Assembly: GCA_004554075.1 (NCBI GenBank)
Contig: SFOB01000013.1
Location: forward strand, 1-38,545
Direction: 5' to 3'
DNA from: Treponema sp.
Lineage (GTDB): Bacteria > Spirochaetota > Spirochaetia > Treponematales > Treponemataceae
Length of the DNA: 38,545 bases
Shown here: piece by piece, positions 29,089 through 36,976 of the stretch
How positions within the stretch are numbered: position 1 is the first letter of the stretch
Layout of the letters: every line of letters begins with the position of its first letter
Position numbers and translations under genes: made by a program
Notes under the pieces: model-generated
The model's database searches: none
The model's input: the letters and a program-made list of their open reading frames with translations, nothing else
Told to the model about the DNA's origin: nothing

Positions 29089-30204
29089 TTATCTGATTCT
29101 TTTAAATCTTCCTTCAGAATAAACCTTTGCTTCAAGACTATCGTCATCTATTATTCCATTTGTAACTTTCAGATTCTCGGCCAGTTTTGCAGGGACAGCC
29201 GACTGACCTTTTGCAATTGCCTTTGCCAGCACAATAAGCGCATCGTAAGCCTGCAAAGCATCCTGTCCTGGTTCTTCATTATATTCTTTTTTATAAGTAT
29301 TGTAAAATTTCTTCGCAGCAGGATTTTCAGATTCCTCATCAAAATTCGAAACTGCATAAACTTTGCCTTCATCTACCACGTTTAAAGACGAAATAAATTC
29401 CGGATCATCAAAAGTATCTCCGCCAACTACAGGACATTCAATTCCATTTTCTCTTATAAGGTGGTAAATAGTTCCAACCTCAGGCATCTGTCCGGCAAGG
29501 AATATTGCATCAAAAGAACAGTTCTCTTTCCAGCGCAAAATATTTTTGATATGCTCCCGTTCTGACGTGTTCTCAGAATAGCCGTTTCTGTCTGTAACTG
29601 TGATATTATTTACAACACAGTTCATTTCAAAACTGTTTGCAAGGCCCATACCGTAATCTGAATCAAGACTATAAATAAGTACTTTATTAAAGTCTTTTTT
29701 TGAACAAAGTTCTGCGGCTTTAGAGGCAATCATAGTGTCATCCGGCATATTGCTGAAATATAGCGAATTATCTCCCCTTGCCAGCTTTGGACTTGTAGAA
29801 ATTATATTGAACATCAAAAGCCCGTAATACTGATAGATAAGCGAATTCGGAATTGCAATATCTGAAATTGTATAAGAGATTACAGCCGCAATCTCATCAT
29901 CAGAAGCAATTTCGTAAGCATGACGCATACCGCTTGATGGTGTCGGGTTATCAATTACTTCTACAAGTTCAATATTTACAGGGCAGAGATTTTCTTCGCG
30001 AATGTGTTTTTGTGCAAGCTGCAGCGCATTCATGAGCTGATGATTTTCAACCTCGTTACTCTGCTCTACTGCAATTTTTACATTGCCCTTTGAATATAAT
30101 TTTGAAACCGCATTTTGACGTCTTTTGATAGGGTCGTCGCTATTGCAAGCAAGCAAAAGAAATGTCGCAAAAATCAGTAGTAAACTTAATATTTTATTCT
30201 TCAT
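29089..30204 (-). CDS. Orphan periplasmic-binding lipoprotein, type I receptor-like
   Basis: 371 residues from ATG 30204 (GGAGA upstream; a longer frame from 30249 overlaps the exporter gene and is rejected). Lipobox FLLLAC with Cys20. The mature part has the two-lobed type I periplasmic-binding fold of branched-chain amino-acid or receptor ligand-binding proteins: LQLAQKHIREE, AAVISYTISDIAIPNSLIYQ, KVLIYSLDSDYGMG, FDAIFLAGQMPEVGTIYHLI and QALQAYDALIVLAKAI. No permease or ATPase of an importer is nearby; instead it directly follows the second exporter ABC gene (16 bp). It could sense or capture the exported molecule or an external ligand; this is inference. Confidence 0.85.
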   Translation of the reverse strand: MKNKILSLLLIFATFLLLACNSDDPIKRRQNAVSKLYSKGNVKIAVEQSNEVENHQLMNALQLAQKHIREENLCPVNIELVEVIDNPTPSSGMRHAYEIASDDEIAAVISYTISDIAIPNSLIYQYYGLLMFNIISTSPKLARGDNSLYFSNMPDDTMIASKAAELCSKKDFNKVLIYSLDSDYGMGLANSFEMNCVVNNITVTDRNGYSENTSEREHIKNILRWKENCSFDAIFLAGQMPEVGTIYHLIRENGIECPVVGGDTFDDPEFISSLNVVDEGKVYAVSNFDEESENPAAKKFYNTYKKEYNEEPGQDALQAYDALIVLAKAIAKGQSAVPAKLAENLKVTNGIIDDDSLEAKVYSEGRFKRIR

Positions 30205-30220
30205 AATTCCATCTCCAAAA

Positions 30221-31933
30221 TTAAACCTGCCGCTCCGCAAGCTTAGCAAACCAGCCCTTATTTTTCATAAGCTGATTATAATTTCCACTTTCAACAATCT
30301 GTCCATCTTTCATTACAAAAATATTATCTGCATTAATAATCGTACTCAGGCGGTGAGCTATAACAATTCGGGTTGCTTTTAATTCTTCAAGACTCTTAGT
30401 TAGCGCCTGCTGGGTAAGGTTATCGAGGGCACTTGTAGCCTCATCAAAAATCAGGATTTTAGGATTTCTGATTATTGCTCTTGCGATTATGAGACGCTGC
30501 AGCTGTCCACCGCTAAGAGATTTTCCTCCGGCAAGGATTATTGTGTTCATTCCCATAGGAAGCGCTTCAATTTCCTTGTCCAGGCAAACCTTACGTGCAG
30601 CTTCCCAGGCAGCCTCTTCATCGAGTCCGGAAGTTCCAATTATATTCTGAAGAATTGTTCCCTGGAAAACCGAATCGTTCTGAAGCACAACTCCCATCTG
30701 ACGTCTAAGCAGACCAAGGTCGAGAGAATTAATATCATGATCATCATAAAAAATTGAACCAGATTCAGCATGCTCAAATCCAATAAGATTTCTGAGCAAT
30801 GTAGATTTACCCGCACCGGAATTTCCAACGATTGCAACAAACTGGCCCGGCTCAATTTTCAGGCTCACATCATTAAGCACAAGAGGACTTTCTGCAGAAT
30901 AGCGGAAGCGCAAATGACTTACTTCTATTCTGCCTTCTTCTATAGTCAAAGGCGCTTTCCCCTCATCGCTTTCCGGCTGTGTCTCAATAATCGGTTTGAT
31001 ACGTTTTACCAGAGGAATTAAATCGCGTACTTCAATAAAGCATTGAGAAAACCTTAGCAGCGCTGTCTGGAACAAGCTGTAGGCCGTAAGGAAAGCGAGG
31101 AAGCTTCCTGTAGAAACTTGTCCCATTTTACCTGAAAGAATTGCCTGTCCAAATACAAAATAAAAGGCAATACTTACAAGAGTAGGATAAATCAGATTGA
31201 TTATTGCAGCAGTTGTTTCAAAACGATTCAGTGCATAAGTTTTTTTAATCTGATTTTCATAAGCTGCAGCCCATCTGGAAAATGCACGCCTTTCAGAATT
31301 TGTATTTACAATCTTTTCTATACCTGTAAAAAACTGAAAGAGCATTCCCTGAAGTTTTCCATGAATGTCTGTAAGCGACTCTTTTAAATTAAAAGTAGCA
31401 AGTCCGGTTATAACACCCACCAAAATCGGAATAAGAGCCAGAAGAAGTCCAGCCTTTACAAGCTGCGGACAATAGTGTCTTGCCTGAAGAATATAGACAA
31501 AACTGAAAACAAAATTCAAAAGCAGGGTAAATACAATATTAAAGCCTTTTTTTCTGATTACTGAAACTGCCGCAATTCTGGATGCAAGTTCTCCTGAGGA
31601 ATAATTTTTAAAAAAGCCAACAGGAAGCTTAAGCAGTCTTGCCATAAAAGCTGCTTCAAGGTCTGTTCCTGCCCTTGTTTCCATTCTTAAGTTAGCAAGA
31701 TATTTTGAAAGCGAACCAATTGCTGCAGATATATTGCAGACAAAAACAAGAATACATATCTGCACTGCCTGGTTTCTTGCAGCCAGCGGAATAATACCAT
31801 CTACAAAGCTTTTTGTAATAAGCGGAGTAATAAGCCCTATAAGAGTACATAAAAGCCCAATCAAAATATAACGGATAAGATCCCGACGCATATCTTCAAA
31901 GGCCAATTTTGTTTCGTAATTAAACTTTTCCAT
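30221..31933 (-). CDS. ABC transporter permease/ATPase, NHLM bacteriocin export type
   Basis: 570 residues. A six-helix transmembrane domain (about 18-310) is fused to an ATPase: Walker A GNSGAGKST (370-378), Q-loop VVLQND, signature LSGGQ (473-477), Walker B ILIFDEATSALDN (493-505) and the H-loop IAHRLST. There is no peptidase domain. In overall organisation and its position after a C39-containing transporter, it matches the second ABC protein of NHLM-type bacteriocin systems. It is shorter than many of these, lacking a long N-terminal extension. It starts 4 bp after the stop of the peptidase-ABC gene. Inner membrane; probably acts with the HlyD-like adaptor. Confidence 0.85.
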   Translation of the reverse strand: MEKFNYETKLAFEDMRRDLIRYILIGLLCTLIGLITPLITKSFVDGIIPLAARNQAVQICILVFVCNISAAIGSLSKYLANLRMETRAGTDLEAAFMARLLKLPVGFFKNYSSGELASRIAAVSVIRKKGFNIVFTLLLNFVFSFVYILQARHYCPQLVKAGLLLALIPILVGVITGLATFNLKESLTDIHGKLQGMLFQFFTGIEKIVNTNSERRAFSRWAAAYENQIKKTYALNRFETTAAIINLIYPTLVSIAFYFVFGQAILSGKMGQVSTGSFLAFLTAYSLFQTALLRFSQCFIEVRDLIPLVKRIKPIIETQPESDEGKAPLTIEEGRIEVSHLRFRYSAESPLVLNDVSLKIEPGQFVAIVGNSGAGKSTLLRNLIGFEHAESGSIFYDDHDINSLDLGLLRRQMGVVLQNDSVFQGTILQNIIGTSGLDEEAAWEAARKVCLDKEIEALPMGMNTIILAGGKSLSGGQLQRLIIARAIIRNPKILIFDEATSALDNLTQQALTKSLEELKATRIVIAHRLSTIINADNIFVMKDGQIVESGNYNQLMKNKGWFAKLAERQV

Positions 31934-31937
31934 AAAA

Positions 31938-34118
31938 CTACATTGTCCTTATCAGTTCTTTATAAAGCCCGTCAACAGAGGCAAGCTCTTCATTTTTTCC
32001 CCGCTGAATTATTTTTCCATGTTCCAGCACAAGGATCTCATCGCAGTCGCGGATGGTACTGAGCCTGTGTGCAATAATTATGCAGGAACAGGCTCGAGCT
32101 TTTATATTTTCATCTACAAGTAATTCGGTTACAGGATCCATAGCACTTGTAGCTTCATCCAGAATCAAAATTGAAGGCTGGGTAACAAGGGCTCGCGCAA
32201 TTTCAAGCCGCTGTCTCTGTCCTCCGCTAAAGTTTACACCACCCTCATTTACATAAGAAGAATAACCTTTAGGCCGCGCAGCAATTTCATCATGAATGCA
32301 GGCATCCTTTGCAGCCTGAATATAAGAGTCCTGAGAAATAGACGAATCCCACATTGTAAGGTTATCTTTTACAGTGCCTTCAAAAAGTGAAGTATTCTGA
32401 TTCACAACTGCAACCGAAGCAGCAAAAGTCTTTTTCGCAATTTGATTAAGTGGTTTTCCGTCGAATAAAATCTCACCGCTCCAAGGCTGATAAAGCGCGC
32501 AGGCAAGCTTCCCGATTGTAGTTTTTCCCGAACCAGTTGTACCAACAAGCGCAATTCTTTTTCCAGGTTTAAGCTCAAAAGAGAAATCTGTAATAAGAGG
32601 CTCTTCAAGAGGACTGTAACCAAAGCTCACATTTTTAAAGGTGACATATCCTTCGAGTTTTTTCGGCTGAGCCTGAGCGTCTGGAGCTGGGCCCCCCTCC
32701 TCTGCTGCCTCTTCCTCCTTAAAAATCTTCGGCAGTTCATAATCCATTACATCATCAATTCTCTGAATGTCTGCACTTGCATAAAGCATTGCAAGACCAA
32801 GCGACATAAAAGAATTAAGCGGTGCTTTAAAACTTGCAAGAATCATCTGAAAAGCCATCAGCATACCAATTGTCATGTAGCCGTCAATAACCCGAAGGGC
32901 ACCAAAGGTCAGAATAAAAATACTGAGCAAAGAAGAAATAACTTCCGGCCCGATTATACTTACAGCACTTGCTTTACTAAGACTCTGCTTCTCATTTATC
33001 AGTTTTGCCTGCTGACATTTCCACTGATTAAAAAATACACTCTCAGCACCAGAAGCTTTTATAGACTCAATTCTGTTCAGACCGGCCATAATCAAACCAT
33101 CCTGCTTACCGCCTTCTATCTGAACCTTAATGGCCTTACCTCTTCTTTCTTCCCTGCCAATTCTAAAGATGATTATCTCAATTACAGTCAGCACAAGCGC
33201 AAGAATTGCAAGCGGTACATCATACAAAAACATAAGCACCAGGAAAAACACAGTGCTGAAAAAATCTATGAGAAAATTTGTAAAACGTTCAGAAACTAAA
33301 ACCGCCACAGAATCGCAGGCAAAAACTCTGCTGCAAAGTTCACCGGGAAATCTCTGCTGAAAAAACTGCATAGGCAGACGAAGCATGTGCTCTATCATCT
33401 GGCCCCCCCCCGTAACACGCAGCTTAATCTGAAAACGGATAAGAACTGTGCTTTTTATTATAGAAAGAATAGTAGAAAAAACTGTCGTAATAATCATGGC
33501 AGCTATGAGAGGCTTCAAAAGGTTTATAGAATCTTTAATAAGAATTGTATCTACAAAAAAACGTGAAAAAGCCGGATACACAAGGGCAGGAATTAAAAAC
33601 AAAAAGCTTAATAAGCAGAGGAAAAGAAAAACCGTCCTGACACCACTTACATTCTTTTTAAGCTTAGTCCAGAAATCCAGCTTCTCACCGCCGGTAGAAA
33701 AATCTTCCGCCTTATCAAATGCAAGAACTACACCGGTATAAGCCCCATTAAATTCTTCTGCATCAACAAGCCGACGCCCTGCTGCAGGATCATTTATGCA
33801 GGCCTTTTTTCCTTTAAAGCCCTCAAACACAACATAGTGATTAAAATTCCAGAAGAGAATTACAGGTGCCGTAAGAAGCTTAAGAGCAGAAAGTTCCATC
33901 TTAAAGCCCTTACCCTTAAGCCGATATTTTTCTGCCGCTTTGAAAATATGAGAAGCCTTTACACCATCACGGGAAACACCACAGTCACTTCTGATTTTTT
34001 CAAGGGAAACAGTTTTGCCGTAATAGCCAAGAATCATTGCAAGACAGGCCGCTCCACATTCAGGAGCTTCCATCTGCAGAACAGTCGGAGTTTTAAAACA
34101 AGCATTTTTTCTGAACAT
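31938..34118 (-). CDS. Peptidase C39-ABC transporter, NHLM bacteriocin export type
   Basis: 726 residues from ATG 34118 (AGAGGA 6 bases upstream; a TTG three bases earlier is less likely). The N-terminal C39 peptidase (about 8-125) has the oxyanion Gln15, catalytic Cys21 (VLQMEAPECGAACLAMIL), His94 (FWNFNHYVVFEG) and Asp110 (INDPAAGRR). A transmembrane domain (about 160-450) and an ATPase follow: Walker A GTTGSGKTT (526-534), SGGQ (631-634) and Walker B ILILDEATSAMD (650-661). An acidic linker (about 466-482) joins them. Such proteins cut leader peptides after a double glycine and export the cargo. The FWNFNHYVV and VSRDGVKAS sequences are typical of the NHLM group (from memory). Confidence 0.92.
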   Translation of the reverse strand: MFRKNACFKTPTVLQMEAPECGAACLAMILGYYGKTVSLEKIRSDCGVSRDGVKASHIFKAAEKYRLKGKGFKMELSALKLLTAPVILFWNFNHYVVFEGFKGKKACINDPAAGRRLVDAEEFNGAYTGVVLAFDKAEDFSTGGEKLDFWTKLKKNVSGVRTVFLFLCLLSFLFLIPALVYPAFSRFFVDTILIKDSINLLKPLIAAMIITTVFSTILSIIKSTVLIRFQIKLRVTGGGQMIEHMLRLPMQFFQQRFPGELCSRVFACDSVAVLVSERFTNFLIDFFSTVFFLVLMFLYDVPLAILALVLTVIEIIIFRIGREERRGKAIKVQIEGGKQDGLIMAGLNRIESIKASGAESVFFNQWKCQQAKLINEKQSLSKASAVSIIGPEVISSLLSIFILTFGALRVIDGYMTIGMLMAFQMILASFKAPLNSFMSLGLAMLYASADIQRIDDVMDYELPKIFKEEEAAEEGGPAPDAQAQPKKLEGYVTFKNVSFGYSPLEEPLITDFSFELKPGKRIALVGTTGSGKTTIGKLACALYQPWSGEILFDGKPLNQIAKKTFAASVAVVNQNTSLFEGTVKDNLTMWDSSISQDSYIQAAKDACIHDEIAARPKGYSSYVNEGGVNFSGGQRQRLEIARALVTQPSILILDEATSAMDPVTELLVDENIKARACSCIIIAHRLSTIRDCDEILVLEHGKIIQRGKNEELASVDGLYKELIRTM

Positions 34119-34132
34119 CAAAAATCCTCTTA

Positions 34133-35008
34133 CTACTCCGCTTTTCCTTCACCAATTCCTAAAACTTTTTTTCTTATCCATGGAATCAAAATTGAGATTG
34201 GACGATGTGCTTCTGTAATGACAGAGGCATCGCAAATAAAGCCCGAACCGATTTTCTGCTTAGGTCCGTTAGAAGAAGACCACTTATAACCCGAATAAGA
34301 ATTAGGGTCCGGTACAATACTTACCTTTACTTCAATAGGATTCATAATCTGACGGAAGGTGTTTACAAGAGCTGTATTCTGCAGACTTGAATTAAGATAG
34401 TTATCACTAACAGGAAATTCCGAAACTTCCATTATGATTCCAACAATGTAGCCATACTCTTCCTGCTTTACCGTGCCCGGCACAAGACCAATCTTCATTC
34501 CAGGAGTAAGCTTTTTGCCGTCTGCGCCGGAAAAATAAACAAGAGCCTCTATAGGCATATCAACATCTGCAGTATCAATTACTGCAAGAGTTGTACCAGG
34601 CCCAATGTAATCTCCCCTGCGAACGGGAACTTCCATAACAAGGCCAGAACTGTTTGCAATTATCTGACTTGATTCAACAGGCTGCACATCCTGCTTTTCA
34701 ACACGGGCAATAACCTGTCCTTTGTAAACCCTGTCGCCGCGGGAGATAAAAGTATTCTCTACAATTCCGGTTGCCGGATATTTTATACTTTCAATTTTAT
34801 CAATATTGATGATTACGCCTTTACCGCTGACAACCTCCGGCACAGAACCAAATATGCACCAGAGAATTGCAACAAGCATCATAATGCCAACAGAGATAAG
34901 AGCAAGAATAGTTGAAGACTTAATTACCGTAACAGACTGATCTATCTGTTTACTTGAGGAAATATTGTCTAATGCTGCTTGTCTGAAAATCTCTCTATTC
35001 TTTGCCAT
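34133..35008 (-). CDS. HlyD-like membrane fusion protein of the exporter
   Basis: 291 residues. One N-terminal transmembrane helix (about 34-55, TILALISVGIMMLVAILWCIFG), then lipoyl/barrel-sandwich segments: GIVENTFISRGDRVYKGQVIARVE and GLVMEVPVRRGDYIGPGTTLAVID. There is no long coiled-coil hairpin, as in the short HlyD relatives of NHLM systems. It would link the ABC transporters to the periplasm. Its stop is 14 bases before the peptidase-ABC ATG, and it begins 29 bp after fabF. The ribosome binding site is weak (GAGAG). No outer-membrane TolC-like gene is seen here. Confidence 0.85.
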   Translation of the reverse strand: MAKNREIFRQAALDNISSSKQIDQSVTVIKSSTILALISVGIMMLVAILWCIFGSVPEVVSGKGVIINIDKIESIKYPATGIVENTFISRGDRVYKGQVIARVEKQDVQPVESSQIIANSSGLVMEVPVRRGDYIGPGTTLAVIDTADVDMPIEALVYFSGADGKKLTPGMKIGLVPGTVKQEEYGYIVGIIMEVSEFPVSDNYLNSSLQNTALVNTFRQIMNPIEVKVSIVPDPNSYSGYKWSSSNGPKQKIGSGFICDASVITEAHRPISILIPWIRKKVLGIGEGKAE

Positions 35009-35037
35009 CAGCTCTCTCTATCTCTATTTAAGGCTTT

Positions 35038-36294
35038 CTAAATTTTCTTTAAGATTACACAACCGTTGTGACCGCCAAAGCCCAGTGAACAGCTGGCACT
35101 TGCTTTAATCTCGCAAGCCACTCCCTTATTAGGAGTGTAGTCCAGGTCGCAGCCATGCTCAAGATCAGGCTCTTCAAGATTGATTGTAGGCGGAACAAAA
35201 GAGTCTTCCATTGCCTTAATACACATAATTGCTTCAATGGCACCAGCCGCACCAACCATGTGACCAATTTCACTCTTAGTAGAAGAGATGTGAAGTTTTT
35301 TAGCATCTTCACCGAACACAGATTTTATCATTGCAGTTTCGGCAGTATCATTTGCAGAAGTAGAAGTTCCGTGTGCGTTGTAGTACTGAATATCAGCTGG
35401 CTTCATGCCTGCATCTTCAAAGGCTCGCTTCATTGCAAGAGCACCACCGCTTCCATCTTCACGAGGGGCTGTAATATGGTAAGCATCAGAGCTTGAACCG
35501 TAGCCTGCAAGTTCTGCATAGATTTTAGCACCACGGGCCTTAGCATGTTCATACTCTTCAAGAATCAAAACTGCAGAACCTTCTGCCATAACAAAGCCGC
35601 TTCTGTTTTTATCAAAAGGACGGCTTGCCTTTTCCGGAGTATCATTAAACTTGTTTGTAAGCGCACTCAAAGCCTGGTAACAGCCGATATTAAAGCCTGT
35701 GATATTTGCATCAACACCGCCGGCAAAACATACATCCAGGCGGCCGCTTCTGATCATATCCAGAGACAAGCCCAGTGAATCAGTACCAGAAGCACAGGCT
35801 GTAGAAAGTGTCCATGAAGGACCATAAATCTGAAAGTGCATTGCAACACCAGCGGCTGCTTCATTATTCAAAACAAAAGGAGCTGTAAGCGGTGGAATAC
35901 GGTTTACTCCGCTTGCCGGGTCCAGATATTTTTTATAGGCAGTTTCAAGGTCATCAGAAAGTCCGATTCCAACACCAGTAACAATTCCTGCCTTCTGTTC
36001 TTTAAGATTTTCAGGAGTAAGCCCTGCATCATTTGCAGCTTCAATACTTGCACCAAGCAGGAACTTGCTCATGCGGCTCATTTTGCGGGCCAGCTTACGG
36101 TCTACGCCATAATTATTTATATCAAAATCCTTAACTTCACCTGCTATCTGAACCTGATGCTGAGACGCATCAAAAAGTGTAATTTTTGTAATTCCGCTTT
36201 TTCCATTGCGGACATTTTCCCATGCAGTTTTTACATCGTTTCCAACAGAAGAAACGCAACCCAATCCGGTAACTACAACTCTACGCTGTGACAT
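35038..36294 (-). CDS. fabF: Beta-ketoacyl-ACP synthase II
   Basis: 418 residues, the normal length. It condenses malonyl-ACP with acyl-ACP in fatty-acid elongation. The thiolase-fold active site is complete: Cys167 (LSTACASGTDSL), His308 (YYNAHGTSTSANDTAE), Lys340 (SSTKSEIGH) and His345 (GHMVGAAGAIEAI). AAGGAG precedes ATG 36294. No acpP, fabG or other fab genes adjoin it. The next gene downstream is the exporter adaptor, 29 bp away without a visible terminator or promoter, so co-transcription with the export genes is likely. Standard housekeeping FabF is the most economical reading; a specialised acyl-modification role is only a possibility. Confidence 0.95.
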   Translation of the reverse strand: MSQRRVVVTGLGCVSSVGNDVKTAWENVRNGKSGITKITLFDASQHQVQIAGEVKDFDINNYGVDRKLARKMSRMSKFLLGASIEAANDAGLTPENLKEQKAGIVTGVGIGLSDDLETAYKKYLDPASGVNRIPPLTAPFVLNNEAAAGVAMHFQIYGPSWTLSTACASGTDSLGLSLDMIRSGRLDVCFAGGVDANITGFNIGCYQALSALTNKFNDTPEKASRPFDKNRSGFVMAEGSAVLILEEYEHAKARGAKIYAELAGYGSSSDAYHITAPREDGSGGALAMKRAFEDAGMKPADIQYYNAHGTSTSANDTAETAMIKSVFGEDAKKLHISSTKSEIGHMVGAAGAIEAIMCIKAMEDSFVPPTINLEEPDLEHGCDLDYTPNKGVACEIKASASCSLGFGGHNGCVILKKI

Positions 36295-36334
36295 TCAAAA
36301 GTCTCCTTATATATACCTGTCATAAAGACAATGA

Positions 36335-36363
36335 ATTATATCATAATATTCTATTAAATAGAA
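36335..36363 (-). promoter_or_regulatory. fabF promoter with overlapping inverted repeat
   Basis: Minus-strand TATAAT (36335-36340) is a perfect -10. Upstream, TTCTATT and AATAGAA (36349-36355 and 36357-36363) form a 15-bp inverted repeat around one base, covering the -35 zone. It may be an operator; no regulator is assigned. Confidence 0.5.
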
Positions 36364-36380
36364 CACTATGGTTAAAAGAA

Positions 36381-36411
36381 AAAGAGCGGCGGATATTTTC
36401 CGTCGCTCTTT
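36381..36411 (-). terminator. Intrinsic terminator after the ACT-domain gene
   Basis: AAAGAGCGGCGGA (36381-36393) pairs with TCCGTCGCTCTTT (36399-36411), with one G-T pair. On the minus strand the stem runs into TTTTTCTTTT. It lies 24 bp past the ACT stop. Confidence 0.9.
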
Positions 36412-36434
36412 CAAAATCAGTTCAATTAAAGAAC

Positions 36435-36866
36435 TTAAATCTCGCTCAAATCAGCCTGGCTAATCATACGGATTCCAGCCTTCTCAAGCACACGTTCAGT
36501 TTCCGGCACATCAGTACAGCGGATAATCATATAAGCCGAACCAGACTTGCGGCCGGTAAAGCCGTACATGTACTCAACATTGCGGCCATTATCTGCAAGA
36601 ATCTTAAGAATGCGGTTAAGGCTGCCAGCTTCATCCGGAATCTCAATTGCAATTACAGACGTTACCTTTACGATGTAGTGAGAGCGTTCAAGAGCACCCT
36701 TCACCGCTGCAGCATCGTCCACGATGATTCGCGCAATACCAAAGTCGCTTGTATCAGCAAGGCTCATTGCACGCATATTGATGTTATGAGTTGCCAGAAC
36801 GTTAGTAAATTCTGCCAGCGCATTTTTTCTGTTTTCGATAAAAATTGAAATCTGTTCTATTGTCAT
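36435..36866 (-). CDS. Tandem ACT-domain protein
   Basis: 143 residues forming two ACT repeats: the first starts EQISIFIENRKNALAEFTNVL (about 3-70), the second VTSVIAIEIPDEAGSLNRILKILADNGRNVEYMYGF (about 72-140). ACT domains bind amino acids or similar ligands and regulate enzymes. In many anaerobes and archaea a protein of this kind is encoded beside phenylacetate-CoA ligase or indolepyruvate oxidoreductase, and the upstream gene here is a phenylacetate-CoA ligase. It is therefore probably a sensor of aromatic amino acids or their derivatives, by context. AAGGAGAT precedes ATG 36866, and a strong terminator follows. Confidence 0.88.
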   Translation of the reverse strand: MTIEQISIFIENRKNALAEFTNVLATHNINMRAMSLADTSDFGIARIIVDDAAAVKGALERSHYIVKVTSVIAIEIPDEAGSLNRILKILADNGRNVEYMYGFTGRKSGSAYMIIRCTDVPETERVLEKAGIRMISQADLSEI

Positions 36867-36882
36867 AATAATCTCCTTATGT

Positions 36883-36953
36883 AGGGGGAAGTCTCCCCCT
36901 CGCTCGCACTTCGTTGCTCGCTACCCCTTCTCCTAAGGGGGCTAGCCCCCTTA
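36883..36953. repeat. Palindromic element between paaK and ACT gene
   Basis: AGGGGGA-AGTC-TCCCCCT (36883-36900) is followed by a direct repeat, GCTCGC, and then TAAGGGGGCTAGCCCCCTTA (36934-36953), a perfect 20-bp palindrome. It opens with TGTAGGGGGA, as does the minus strand of the structured region downstream of pyrC. No T-tract on the minus strand. Confidence 0.7.
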
Positions 36954-36976
36954 AAATCCCCCGGTAGTGTCCCTCG

